NCBI RefSeq assembly: GCF_947502995.1
Contig: NZ_CANNBW010000003.1
Coordinates: 124,001-188,000 of the forward strand
DNA: 64,000 bases
Direction of reading: 5' to 3'
From: an uncultured Tenacibaculum sp.
Lineage (GTDB): Bacteria; Bacteroidota; Bacteroidia; Flavobacteriales; Flavobacteriaceae
Below the pieces are notes generated by a model. It was not told where the DNA came from, searched no databases, and was given only the letters and a program-made list of their open reading frames with translations. Positions 26,972 through 36,177 of the stretch are shown piece by piece; the stretch's first letter is position 1; each line of letters opens with the position of its first letter. The position numbers were made by a program, and so were the translations under genes.

Positions 26972-28195
26972 ATGGAAAGTTTACAAGCAGTAAAACAACG
27001 ATTTGGAATTATCGGTAACGATATACAACTCAATAGAGCCATTGAAAAAGCGGTTCGAGTTGCTCCTACAGATATTTCTGCTTTAGTAATTGGTGAAAGT
27101 GGTGTTGGAAAAGAAAGCATTCCAAAAATTATTCATCAGTTATCTCACAGAAAGCATGCAAAATATATTGCTGTAAACTGTGGTGCAATTCCTGAAGGAA
27201 CTATCGATAGTGAACTTTTCGGTCATGAAAAAGGAGCTTTTACAGGAGCTACCCAAACAAGAAAAGGATATTTCGAAGTCGCAGATGGAGGAACAATCTT
27301 CTTAGATGAAGTTGGAGAATTACCATTAACAACTCAAGTTCGCTTGCTTCGTGTTTTAGAAAATGGTGAATTTATAAAAGTAGGATCTTCTCAAGTTCAA
27401 AAAACAAATGTTCGAATTGTGGCTGCTACCAATGTTAATATGCATGAAGCCATAAAAAAAGGAAAATTCAGGGAAGATTTATACTATCGTTTAAGTACTA
27501 TAGAAATTGGGCTTCCTCCTTTGAGAGAAAGAGGAACAGATATTCAATTATTATTTAGAAAATTTGCTTCAGATTTCGCTCAAAAAAATAGAATTCCTGT
27601 AATTCGTTTAGATGAAAATGCTAGCAATTTATTATTAAACTATCACTTCCCAGGAAATATTAGGCAACTTAAAAATATTGCTGAACAGATATCAATTATG
27701 GAAGAAAACAGGATAATTTCATCAGAAATTATTGCTCAATATCTTCCAAATATTTCTGGTAATTTACCAATGGTTGTTGGTAATTCAAGTTCTTCGAATA
27801 ACGATTTTGCAAACGAAAGAGATATTATGTATAAGATTTTATTCGATATGCGTAATGACATTAATGATTTAAAGAAACTTACTTTAGATTTAATGCAAAA
27901 TGGAAACAGCACAGAAGTTCAAGAAGAAAACAGGAATTTAATTCAACGTATTTACAACGAAGAAACACCTACACATAATGTAGAAGTAGTTGAAATTCCT
28001 GAAATAACTTCTCAGAACAATTATGATTTCATTGAGACTATAGAAGAACACGAAAGTTTATCTTTACAAGAAAAAGAGGTCGAAATGATTAAAAAATCAC
28101 TAGAACGTAATAAAGGAAAACGTAAACTAGCAGCAAAAGAATTAGGAATTTCAGAGCGAACTCTATATAGAAAAATAAAACAATACGATTTATAA
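26972..28195 (+). CDS. Sigma-54-dependent transcriptional activator without sensory domain
   Basis: A 407-residue AAA+ activator. The AAA+ domain begins almost at the N terminus: Walker A GESGVGKES at 41-49, the sigma-54 contact loop GAFTGA at 88-93, Walker B GGTIFLDEVGELPL near 107-120, and arginine finger region LYYRLSTIEIGLPPLRER. The C terminus (about 368-407) is a Fis-type helix-turn-helix (RKLAAKELGISERTLYRKIKQYDL, key residues AAKELGISERTLYRKI). There is no receiver, GAF or PAS domain, so control must be by level, by a partner, or it is always active. It lies in the middle of the miaB-lptE operon. Its targets are unknown; a sigma-54-like site is seen before groES. Confidence 0.93.
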   Translation: MESLQAVKQRFGIIGNDIQLNRAIEKAVRVAPTDISALVIGESGVGKESIPKIIHQLSHRKHAKYIAVNCGAIPEGTIDSELFGHEKGAFTGATQTRKGYFEVADGGTIFLDEVGELPLTTQVRLLRVLENGEFIKVGSSQVQKTNVRIVAATNVNMHEAIKKGKFREDLYYRLSTIEIGLPPLRERGTDIQLLFRKFASDFAQKNRIPVIRLDENASNLLLNYHFPGNIRQLKNIAEQISIMEENRIISSEIIAQYLPNISGNLPMVVGNSSSSNNDFANERDIMYKILFDMRNDINDLKKLTLDLMQNGNSTEVQEENRNLIQRIYNEETPTHNVEVVEIPEITSQNNYDFIETIEEHESLSLQEKEVEMIKKSLERNKGKRKLAAKELGISERTLYRKIKQYDL

Positions 28196-28219
28196 ATCGA
28201 AAGCAAAGCCTACCATAAA

Positions 28220-28738
28220 ATGAAAAAAAGCATACTTATATTTTTCTACAGTTTTAGTCTTGTTATTTTAATGGGATGTGGAGTTTATTCTTTTACAGGA
28301 AAAGGTGATATTGGTGATGCAGAAACTATCCAAATAGACTTCTTCCCAAATCAAGCTCCATTAGTGGAACCAAGCTTAAGTCAACGTTTTACCCAAGATT
28401 TACAAGATTTATTCACAAGACAAACAAATTTAACTTTAGTAAGAGCAGGCGGAGATTTACGTTTCGAAGGAGAAATTATTGACTATAGAATTACTCCTAT
28501 GAGTGCAACATCTAGCCAAGGAAACCAAACTGCCGCTCAAAACAGATTAACTGTTGTGGTTAATGTTAGATATACAAACTCAAAGAAAGAAGAAGACGAC
28601 TTTGAAAAACAGTTTTCTTTCTATTCAGATTATGGTGCAGCTCAACAATTATCTGGATCAGTTTTAGAAGCTGCTTTAGATGAAATTTTAACTAGAATAC
28701 ACCAAGATATTTTTAATGCTTCTGTAGCTAAATGGTAA
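28220..28738 (+). CDS. lptE: LptE-family LPS-assembly lipoprotein
   Basis: A 172-residue lipoprotein (LVILMGCGVYSF, Cys20). The beginning of the mature part (CGVYSFTGKGDIGDAETIQIDFFPNQAP, key words CGVYSFTG and ETIQIDFF) and the central G-D-L-x-x-E-G-x-I segment are typical of the Bacteroidota LptE group. LptE plugs the LptD barrel and helps deliver lipopolysaccharide to the cell surface. It overlaps the following TPR gene by 7 bases. Confidence 0.9.
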   Translation: MKKSILIFFYSFSLVILMGCGVYSFTGKGDIGDAETIQIDFFPNQAPLVEPSLSQRFTQDLQDLFTRQTNLTLVRAGGDLRFEGEIIDYRITPMSATSSQGNQTAAQNRLTVVVNVRYTNSKKEEDDFEKQFSFYSDYGAAQQLSGSVLEAALDEILTRIHQDIFNASVAKW

Positions 28739-29448
28739 AAGAAAACTACATAGAAATCCTAAATCATCCTGAAAAAATGCAGGAGATAAACTCGAGTGAT
28801 TTAAAATCTATTGTAGATAAATATCCGTATTTTCAATCTGCCAGAGTATTACATTTAAAAGCTTTAAAAGATCATAAAAGTTTTCGATACAATAATGAAT
28901 TAAAATTAGCTGCTGCACATACTTTAGACAGAGCTATTTTATTTAACTTCATTACTTCAGACATTTTTAAAGAGTCAAAAATCAAGAGTAAATCTCAAGA
29001 AAACAATAATGTCGATAGTGACACTAAGAAGAATGAAAAAGAAAGTATTGAAGAAGAACTTAACATAGGGAAACCGTTAACTTTTACTAAAAACGAAGCT
29101 TTTTCTTTCAACCAATGGCTACAATTATCTTCAGATATTCCTGAAACTCCAAAAGAAAAGCCAGAGAAAAAAGAAAGAAATATCCAAGAAGATATTATTG
29201 ATCGTTTTATTAGTAACAACCCTAAAATATCTAGGATTAACAAGAATGCTTCAGTTCCTTCTAAACAAAATGTAGTAAACCAAGAACCTACATTAATGAC
29301 CGAAACTTTAGCTAGAATTTACCTAGAACAAAAGAAATACGATAACGCAATAAAAGCTTATGAAATATTAAGTTTGAAATATCCAGAAAAAAGTGGTTTC
29401 TTTGCAGACCAGATTAAAAAAATAAGAATTTTACAAAATATAAAATAA
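28732..29448 (+). CDS. TPR-containing protein of unknown function
   Basis: A 238-residue cytoplasmic-looking protein without signal peptide. A C-terminal TPR-like unit is visible at about 190-235 (TETLARIYLEQKKYDNAIKAYEILSLKYPEKS, key words ARIYLEQKKY, AIKAYEIL). The middle (about 85-180) is low-complexity and charged. It overlaps lptE by 7 bases and secG by one base (TAATG), so translation is coupled to both. The position suggests an envelope-biogenesis role, but the sequence does not show one. Confidence 0.85.
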   Translation: MVKENYIEILNHPEKMQEINSSDLKSIVDKYPYFQSARVLHLKALKDHKSFRYNNELKLAAAHTLDRAILFNFITSDIFKESKIKSKSQENNNVDSDTKKNEKESIEEELNIGKPLTFTKNEAFSFNQWLQLSSDIPETPKEKPEKKERNIQEDIIDRFISNNPKISRINKNASVPSKQNVVNQEPTLMTETLARIYLEQKKYDNAIKAYEILSLKYPEKSGFFADQIKKIRILQNIK

Positions 29449-29786
29449 TGACAACGTATAATTTACTTTTAATATTAATCTTAATTGTTGCAGTAGCTTT
29501 AATTTTAATCGTAATGGTTCAAAACCCTAAAGGAGGAGGATTATCATCTTCTTTCGGTGGAGGCGGTGGTATGAACATCGGAGGTGTACAAAACACGAAT
29601 AACTTTTTAGATCGTACTACATGGACTTTAGCTATCGCAATGTTTGCTTTAATCTTATTAGCTAACTTTGCTATTCCTAGAGCAAACAGCTCAAACAATC
29701 CTGATCTTAAAGAATCGTTAGAAGGTATTGAAACTACAGCACCTGCTGAAACAACACCTCCTGCAACAAAAGACTCAGTACAGTAA
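29448..29786 (+). CDS. secG: Protein translocase subunit SecG
   Basis: A 112-residue inner-membrane protein with two helices (about 4-23 and 58-78) joined by the glycine-rich loop NPKGGGLSSSFGGGGG near 26-41, which is the SecG signature, and an acidic, threonine/proline-rich C-terminal tail. SecG assists SecYE during protein export. Its start overlaps the TPR gene stop by one base, and a terminator follows 23 bases after its stop. Confidence 0.95.
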   Translation: MTTYNLLLILILIVAVALILIVMVQNPKGGGLSSSFGGGGGMNIGGVQNTNNFLDRTTWTLAIAMFALILLANFAIPRANSSNNPDLKESLEGIETTAPAETTPPATKDSVQ

Positions 29787-29809
29787 ATTTTATACGACAT
29801 AAATTATAA

Positions 29810-29842
29810 AAATGCCAACGATGACACGTTGGCATTTTTTTA
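29810..29842 (+). terminator. Intrinsic terminator after secG
   Basis: Arms AATGCCAACG (29811-29820) and CGTTGGCATT (29827-29836) with loop ATGACA, followed by a run of T. It separates the miaB-secG operon from groESL. Confidence 0.9.
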
Positions 29843-29896
29843 TTGCTTTTTTTAAGAAAACAAGACTCCTAAGAAAAATTGTCAGTTTTGTTTCAA

Positions 29897-29912
29897 TGGC
29901 ACAATTTCTGTC
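29897..29912 (+). promoter_or_regulatory. Sigma-54-like element upstream of groES
   Basis: TGGCAC at 29897-29902 followed by ATTT and CTGTC resembles the sigma-54 consensus TGGCAC-N5-TTGC, with GG at 29898-29899 and GT instead of GC after 10 bases. No TAnnTTTG box and no CIRCE (HrcA) repeat is visible in the 120 bases between the secG terminator and groES. The imperfect dyad TGGCA..TGTCA in the same place may instead be a repressor site. Confidence 0.35.
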
Positions 29913-29961
29913 AAACAAAAGGAGAATATAAATTAAGATTAATCAATAATTTTTAAATAAA

Positions 29962-30237
29962 ATGGGATTAAACATCAAACCTTTAGCAGATAGAGTTCTT
30001 GTAGAACCAGCTGCAGCTGAAACTACTACCGCTTCAGGAATTATCATACCTGACAATGCAAAAGAAAAACCTCAAAAAGGAACTGTTGTAGCAGTTGGAA
30101 ATGGTAAAAAAGATGAGCCTTTAACTGTAAAAGTTGGCGATACAGTTTTATACGGTAAGTTCTCTGGAACTGAACTTAAATTTGAAGGAAAAGATTACTT
30201 AATGATGAGAGAATCGGACATTTTAGCGATCATCTAA
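29962..30237 (+). CDS. groES: Co-chaperonin GroES
   Basis: A 91-residue co-chaperonin. Family landmarks: [12 protein letters not shown] near the start, the mobile loop [18 protein letters not shown] (about 22-39), and [15 protein letters not shown]. Seven subunits cap the GroEL cavity during ATP-driven folding. It is 32 bases upstream of groEL. Confidence 0.98.
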   Translation: MGLNIKPLADRVLVEPAAAETTTASGIIIPDNAKEKPQKGTVVAVGNGKKDEPLTVKVGDTVLYGKFSGTELKFEGKDYLMMRESDILAII

Positions 30238-30257
30238 TTATCAACTAACCTAATTAA

Positions 30258-31907
<1,650 letters not shown>

Positions 31908-31960
31908 TAAATTGACTTATTTGTAAATAATTACAACATAAGTAAAACTATATAAACAAA

Positions 31961-31994
31961 AAGAGATAGATTTTAAAAATCTATCTCTTTTTTT
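31961..31994. terminator. Bidirectional intrinsic terminator between groEL and the LamG gene
   Basis: AGAGATAGATTTT / AAAATCTATCTCT forms a long perfect stem with A and T runs on both sides, so it can end groEL on the plus strand and the convergent lipoprotein gene on the minus strand. Confidence 0.9.
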
Positions 31995-32019
31995 ATTTCT
32001 GTTATATTCAGTATACCAT

Positions 32020-32817
32020 TTAATAAGTAGCGTAATCTGTAATTTCTTGCTGACTTAAAGTAGAATTAAAAAAAGCTAGTTCATCTATATTAGCTTTTAA
32101 TAGTCCAGAAACATTATCACTTCTTCTTTCACATATATTTGCTCCTATTTCAAATGGTGCATTGTTTGTTAAATCAACATCTATATTAGCATCCCAACTT
32201 ACTTCTTCAGCAAGTCCTGCATCAAGATACAAAGCAGTTTTTTTGTTTTCATTATCTAAAACACCAGTAACATAAACCCATCTTCCTTTTGCTATACCTT
32301 TAGCCGAAACACTCAAATTACTTCCGTCTGCTTGTCTTATTTCCCAACTAAGAATATTCGTATTTGGATCATCGAATGATTTCTCTTTATAAGTGAAGTT
32401 GAAAAAATTTGAAATATCACAAATTTCTCTCTTACTAAAAATGTATCTAGTAAAATTAACATCATCATTTTGTACATCTGTAACGTCTATATTAATCCAA
32501 AAACTAATAGATAAAGATCCTTTTCCCACTGGAAAATTCGGAACGGAAATAACTTGATCATCTTCCCCTGTTATATTATATGCTAATGAATCTTTTGAAT
32601 TTCTATCTTTTGTAAAAACAGCATCAATTGCTTGCCCGTTTAAATTGTTTGTTGATGCATCCAATAAAGAATCATCAAAAGGATAATACGCTATTAAATT
32701 GTCGTTTTCTAATGGTGTATTAGGGTTATCTGATGCGTCATCATCACATGAACATCCTAATAAAATTGAAAAACAAACTCCTAAAATAAATGCAGTTTTT
32801 GTGTAGTTAAGTCTCAT
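32020..32817 (-). CDS. LamG-domain (concanavalin A-like) lipoprotein
   Basis: A 265-residue surface or periplasmic lipoprotein (SILLGCSCDDD, Cys22). The acidic Asp/Asn-rich linker is followed by a LamG-like jelly roll over about 40-265: LIAYYPFDDSLLDASTNNLNG, SISFWINIDV, KGRWVYVTGVLDNENKK and the final IDELAFFNSTLSQQEITD. This is the Laminin_G_3 layout, a carbohydrate- or protein-binding fold often found in Bacteroidota polysaccharide-related proteins. Single gene, convergent to groEL. Ligand unknown. Confidence 0.88.
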   Translation of the reverse strand: MRLNYTKTAFILGVCFSILLGCSCDDDASDNPNTPLENDNLIAYYPFDDSLLDASTNNLNGQAIDAVFTKDRNSKDSLAYNITGEDDQVISVPNFPVGKGSLSISFWINIDVTDVQNDDVNFTRYIFSKREICDISNFFNFTYKEKSFDDPNTNILSWEIRQADGSNLSVSAKGIAKGRWVYVTGVLDNENKKTALYLDAGLAEEVSWDANIDVDLTNNAPFEIGANICERRSDNVSGLLKANIDELAFFNSTLSQQEITDYATY

Positions 32818-32876
32818 TTTATAAATACTTTTTTTGATTTTGCCTTATCGGCAGTGTAGTTAAACTTTTTACGGTT

Positions 32877-32884
32877 CAAAACTA
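32877..32884 (-). promoter_or_regulatory. Candidate -7 element of the LamG lipoprotein gene
   Basis: Minus-strand TAGTTTTG fits TAnnTTTG, about 60 bases upstream of the ATG at 32817. No clear -33 box. Confidence 0.45.
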
Positions 32885-32906
32885 GATATAATAGTCATCC
32901 TACTTG

Positions 32907-32928
32907 TCACCCAAAAAGGGTGATTTTT
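32907..32928 (+). terminator. Terminator-like hairpin without an upstream plus-strand gene
   Basis: TCACCC (32907-32912), loop AAAAA, GGGTGA (32918-32923), then TTTTT. No plus-strand gene ends nearby after the groEL terminator, so it may end a small RNA, or be a protein-binding dyad upstream of the LamG gene. Confidence 0.4.
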
Positions 32929-33119
32929 AAAAATAAAAAAGTCGATTAAGTGTTTAATTAGAGTACTAAAAATTAAAAACTCTAAAAAGATAGAGCCTGA
33001 TAAATTCTATTGCTTAATGTGAATAATTAGATAAACTAACCTCTTGTTGAAATTGCTTTTTTTATATTTATAGTGTAAAAATTGTTATTCGATAGAAAAT
33101 TTAAAATTAAAGGATTCGT

Positions 33120-33911
33120 ATGGGCTGGGATATAAGTTATCATCCAATTTCTGAAGAACAAATCATTGAGCGATATTTTGATGTTTTGGATGATAAATCT
33201 TTAATCAAAGAATTAGTATCTAAATATGGAGTAAAAGATTTTTATGCTAAGAAATACGAAGAACTTATTGACATTGCCTTAGTTACTACTTCAGAAGATG
33301 TTTTTGATAAAACTCACGGTTATTACATTGCTGCTACTCAAGGTTTTTTTGAAAAGTATTTTTATGTTAGAGGTAGCGCTTTTTCTTTTTTAGAAGGAAA
33401 TATATTATCTAAATACACAAAACGGTGGGAAGAAATTTTTCCTAAAGAAAAACTCACTAATGAAGTTCATAATATAATTACAGAAAACTATTCTTCTGGT
33501 AAGTTTATTCCTCCAGAAAATATTGAATTATTATTAAATGATTACGATACTAATTTAGAGTTACAAGCAAAAATAAATCATTTGTTTTCAGATGAACGTA
33601 TTGGTATTTTTTTTAAAGCTATGTATTACGCCTTAGATAAAGGCCTCGGTCTTTTAGAAGCTACAGAAATAGTTGAACCCAACCCAATGGATTTAAACAA
33701 TTCTATCTCTTACTCGAATCTTTTTAATTGTGATCCTCAGGGAGCTTTATTGTACCGAGATACAACTATGAAACAACTTTCTGAAATTGAAAAAGAGAAT
33801 GATTTAGAAGCTGGAACTATAATATCTAACTCGAGTTATAAAATCACCAATCACGAACCCGTTCAGAAAAAGCAAAAGAAAAGCTTTTTAAAACGATTGT
33901 TTAAAAAGTAA
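33120..33911 (+). CDS. Orphan protein of unknown function (263 residues)
   Basis: Not recognised. The protein begins MGWDISYHPISEEQI, has no signal peptide or membrane segment, and appears mostly helical with many acidic residues. Aromatic clusters occur at 75-92 (FFEKYFYVRGSAFSFL). The last 14 residues (KKQKKSFLKRLFKK) are strongly basic and amphipathic, which may bind membranes or nucleic acid. It is transcribed alone and converges on the response regulator gene with a 13-base gap. Its base composition is like its neighbours. Confidence 0.8.
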   Translation: MGWDISYHPISEEQIIERYFDVLDDKSLIKELVSKYGVKDFYAKKYEELIDIALVTTSEDVFDKTHGYYIAATQGFFEKYFYVRGSAFSFLEGNILSKYTKRWEEIFPKEKLTNEVHNIITENYSSGKFIPPENIELLLNDYDTNLELQAKINHLFSDERIGIFFKAMYYALDKGLGLLEATEIVEPNPMDLNNSISYSNLFNCDPQGALLYRDTTMKQLSEIEKENDLEAGTIISNSSYKITNHEPVQKKQKKSFLKRLFKK

Positions 33912-33924
33912 TTAGTTAAAATTC

Positions 33925-34347
33925 TTAGTTAAGAACAACACCTTTTTTCTTAAAATATTTCTCCTCTATATCTGTCAACATTTCTTTTGTTAAGGGTTTA
34001 TTTCTAAACTCGGAAATAAATTTGTTGGAAAGTGCTCTTTCTTTATCATTAGCATTTAAAGAAGTAGTTAGCATAACAACAATAATTTGAGCTCTTTTAC
34101 CTTTTGGTAACTCTTTATATTTCTCTAAAAACTCCCATCCATCTACTTTAGGCATATTAATATCTAAAAAAACAATATCTGGTATATCATTCTCATTAGC
34201 AGATTCTAGAAACTCTATTGCTTGTTCACCATCGTATTTGGTTACTATTTTATCACAATAATTATTGTCTTTTATGATTAATTCGTGAATAAAGTTTGTA
34301 GCCTTATCATCGTCAACAAGTAATACGGTATTGATTTTTGTACTCAT
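33925..34347 (-). CDS. Single-domain response regulator (Rcp1-like)
   Basis: A 140-residue protein made only of a receiver domain: acidic pocket VDDD at 11-14, phosphoacceptor Asp62 in VFLDINMP, Thr in MLTTS near 96, and Lys in RNKPLTKEML near 117. The 10-residue insertion before the VDGWEFL segment and the overall length fit the Rcp1 type, which pairs with histidine kinases rather than DNA. It follows the kinase gene by 14 bases and is its likely partner. Confidence 0.93.
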   Translation of the reverse strand: MSTKINTVLLVDDDKATNFIHELIIKDNNYCDKIVTKYDGEQAIEFLESANENDIPDIVFLDINMPKVDGWEFLEKYKELPKGKRAQIIVVMLTTSLNANDKERALSNKFISEFRNKPLTKEMLTDIEEKYFKKKGVVLN

Positions 34348-34361
34348 TTATTTTTATTTTT

Positions 34362-35678
34362 TTAAGTTAGTTTAACGATTTCCTTTCTTAAAGTGAAGTA
34401 AAAATCACTTCCCTTTCCCTCTTCAGAATCTACCCATAATTTTCCATCATGCATTTCTACTATTTTTTTACAATGTGACAGACCTATACCAGTTCCTTCA
34501 TACTCTTCTTTACTGTGGATTCTTTTAAATATTGAAAATATTTTTTCTTTATACTTTTCTTTAATACCTATACCATTGTCACTTACTTTAAACTTCCAAT
34601 ATTCTTCTAATTCTTCTGACGTTACTCTTATTTTAGGCTTATTTTCTGGATGTTGAAACTTAATTGCATTAGATATTAAATTTTGAAAAAGTAATCTTAA
34701 TTCAGATTTATATCCTGTAACCTCAGGTAAATTTTTCCATTTAATATCAGCATCATTTTTTAATATTATCTGATTAAGATCTTTCCTTACATCGTTTATA
34801 ACTTCATTACAATTTACTTTAGACAGCTCTCTATTTTGACCAAGTACAGAATATTCAAGTAAATCTTTTACCAAGTTTCTCATTCTACCCGTGGCAGATT
34901 CTATAAACCCTAACATCATTTTTCCTTGCTCATCAAAACTCTCTTTATATCTAGAACTAAACATATCAACCATACTCGAAACCGTTCTTAAAGGCTCTTG
35001 GAGATCATGAGAAGCTATGTATGTTATTTCATTTAATTCTTTATTCTTTTCTTTTATCTTTTCAAATGTATGTTCTAATTTCTCGTTCTTTTCTTCTAAA
35101 ACTATACTTGATTTTTTTAATTCCTTTTCTATAGGGCGATAAATAAAGTAAACCTCTAATATTAGAATTAATAATGCTATAATGAAAAGCAAATACTCTA
35201 TTTGTACTATAAAACTTAGTTTTTTATCTGAATTTTTCTCTAAAGCCTTAACAATAGCATCCATTTCAGCAAGAAAATTATTCTGATTTTGAGTAATTTC
35301 CTCTAAATCTAGTTTTGTTTTCCCTAAAAGTTTCATTTGCTTTTCAACAAAAACAATATACTTATCAAGTTTTTTTAATTCAACAGAAACATTAAAATCT
35401 TCATTTGAAAGAACATTATGATTCGAACGAGATATTAAAAGACTGTGAGCACCTTTCCACTGATACAAAAGTTCATTTAAAAACTCACTAGATTTTGCTC
35501 CTCTATCTATTGCGCAAAACTCATTTGTGATTCTTTGGCTAAGCATTCGTTGTTTTCCTGCAACGTTAATAGTATTTGCATCTGCTTTTTTTTGCTTTAA
35601 CCAATATTGAATAAAAATTTGATTGATTCCCAGCACCAAAACTGTAATACATATACCAATTACATATCTTTTGTTCAT
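34362..35678 (-). CDS. Histidine kinase with type IV pili methyl-accepting-like sensor
   Basis: A 438-residue membrane kinase. Helix 1 at about 5-25; periplasmic helical sensor with the PilJ/NarX-type motif NVAGKQRMLSQRI at 38-50; helix 2 at about 158-180; coiled coil 185-218; HisKA with His224 in IASHDLQEPLRTV; HATPase domain with NLISNAIKFQHP (N box), VSDNGIGI (G1) and GTGIGLSHCKKIVEMHDG (G2) near 395-412. The HDLQEPLR pattern is that of phytochrome-like kinases paired with Rcp1 regulators. The NarX/PilJ-type sensor in other families detects small ligands such as nitrate; the signal here is unknown. Single upstream gene of the pair. Confidence 0.93.
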   Translation of the reverse strand: MNKRYVIGICITVLVLGINQIFIQYWLKQKKADANTINVAGKQRMLSQRITNEFCAIDRGAKSSEFLNELLYQWKGAHSLLISRSNHNVLSNEDFNVSVELKKLDKYIVFVEKQMKLLGKTKLDLEEITQNQNNFLAEMDAIVKALEKNSDKKLSFIVQIEYLLFIIALLILILEVYFIYRPIEKELKKSSIVLEEKNEKLEHTFEKIKEKNKELNEITYIASHDLQEPLRTVSSMVDMFSSRYKESFDEQGKMMLGFIESATGRMRNLVKDLLEYSVLGQNRELSKVNCNEVINDVRKDLNQIILKNDADIKWKNLPEVTGYKSELRLLFQNLISNAIKFQHPENKPKIRVTSEELEEYWKFKVSDNGIGIKEKYKEKIFSIFKRIHSKEEYEGTGIGLSHCKKIVEMHDGKLWVDSEEGKGSDFYFTLRKEIVKLT

Positions 35679-35751
35679 AGCCTAATAAGTTACGAAAATA
35701 GCTTGTAAAAAGAATTAGCTTAAATTTAATAAATATCTGATTATCAAAAAC

Positions 35752-35780
35752 AAAAAAAACTCAGGAAAAGTCCTGAGTTT
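35752..35780 (-). terminator. Intrinsic terminator after the HMA gene
   Basis: Minus-strand stem AAACTCAGGA / TCCTGAGTTT with loop CTTT, followed by a T run, five bases after the HMA-protein stop. It ends the HYC/TonB/HMA operon. Confidence 0.88.
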
Positions 35781-35784
35781 TTTA

Positions 35785-36153
35785 TTAGTTTTTTTTGTGA
35801 TTCTTCACAACTTCTTCATCTCGATACTTACAACAAGCATCTAGTTTTTCATAATTCTCTTCAGTTGCTTTAATCTCTTTAGTATCGTGACCAACATTAG
35901 CTACATTCTGACAAACTATTTTTTTATCCGTTTTACGTTCATCTAAAATCACTGTAAGTTTATGTGTTTGTAAATTCCAATTTGCATATTTTACTCCTTT
36001 AGTATTTAAAGCTGCTTTCTCTATACGAACTTTACATTCCATACAAACTCCATCTACTTTAAAAGCAACTTTAGCATTTTTTTTCTTCTTTGCTTGTCCG
36101 AAACTACTCACTGCAATTAATACGAAACATAATACTGTTATAATTTTCTTCAT
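35785..36153 (-). CDS. Secreted heavy-metal-associated (HMA) domain protein
   Basis: A 122-residue periplasmic protein with signal peptide (1-20, ending SSFGQA). The HMA/CopZ-like fold covers about 28-100 with the metal-binding motif C37-M-E-C40 (GVCMECKVRIEKA), and strands KYANWNLQTHKLTVIL and HDTKEIKATE. Cys81 and a vicinal Cys107-Cys108 pair (LDACCKYRDE) are additional potential ligands. It may bind copper or a related soft metal. It is 24 bases downstream of the TonB receptor. Confidence 0.92.
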   Translation of the reverse strand: MKKIITVLCFVLIAVSSFGQAKKKKNAKVAFKVDGVCMECKVRIEKAALNTKGVKYANWNLQTHKLTVILDERKTDKKIVCQNVANVGHDTKEIKATEENYEKLDACCKYRDEEVVKNHKKN

Positions 36154-36177
36154 AATATTATTATTTAATTTTTGTTT

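Larger units (their letters stand above)
32818..33119. other. 302-base intergenic region with a hairpin
   Basis: No gene is seen. It holds a minus-strand TAGTTTTG (32884-32877), a possible -7 box for the LamG lipoprotein about 60 bases upstream of its start, and a hairpin TCACCC-AAAAA-GGGTGA followed by TTTTT (32907-32928, plus strand). The right part is AT-rich and must contain the promoter of the orphan gene at 33120; the nearest match is TATATTTA at 33063-33070. Confidence 0.5.

Noticed and set aside
29860..29961. CIRCE element or riboswitch upstream of groES
   Set aside because: No TTAGCACTC-N9-GAGTGCTAA repeat and no stable leader structure could be found.
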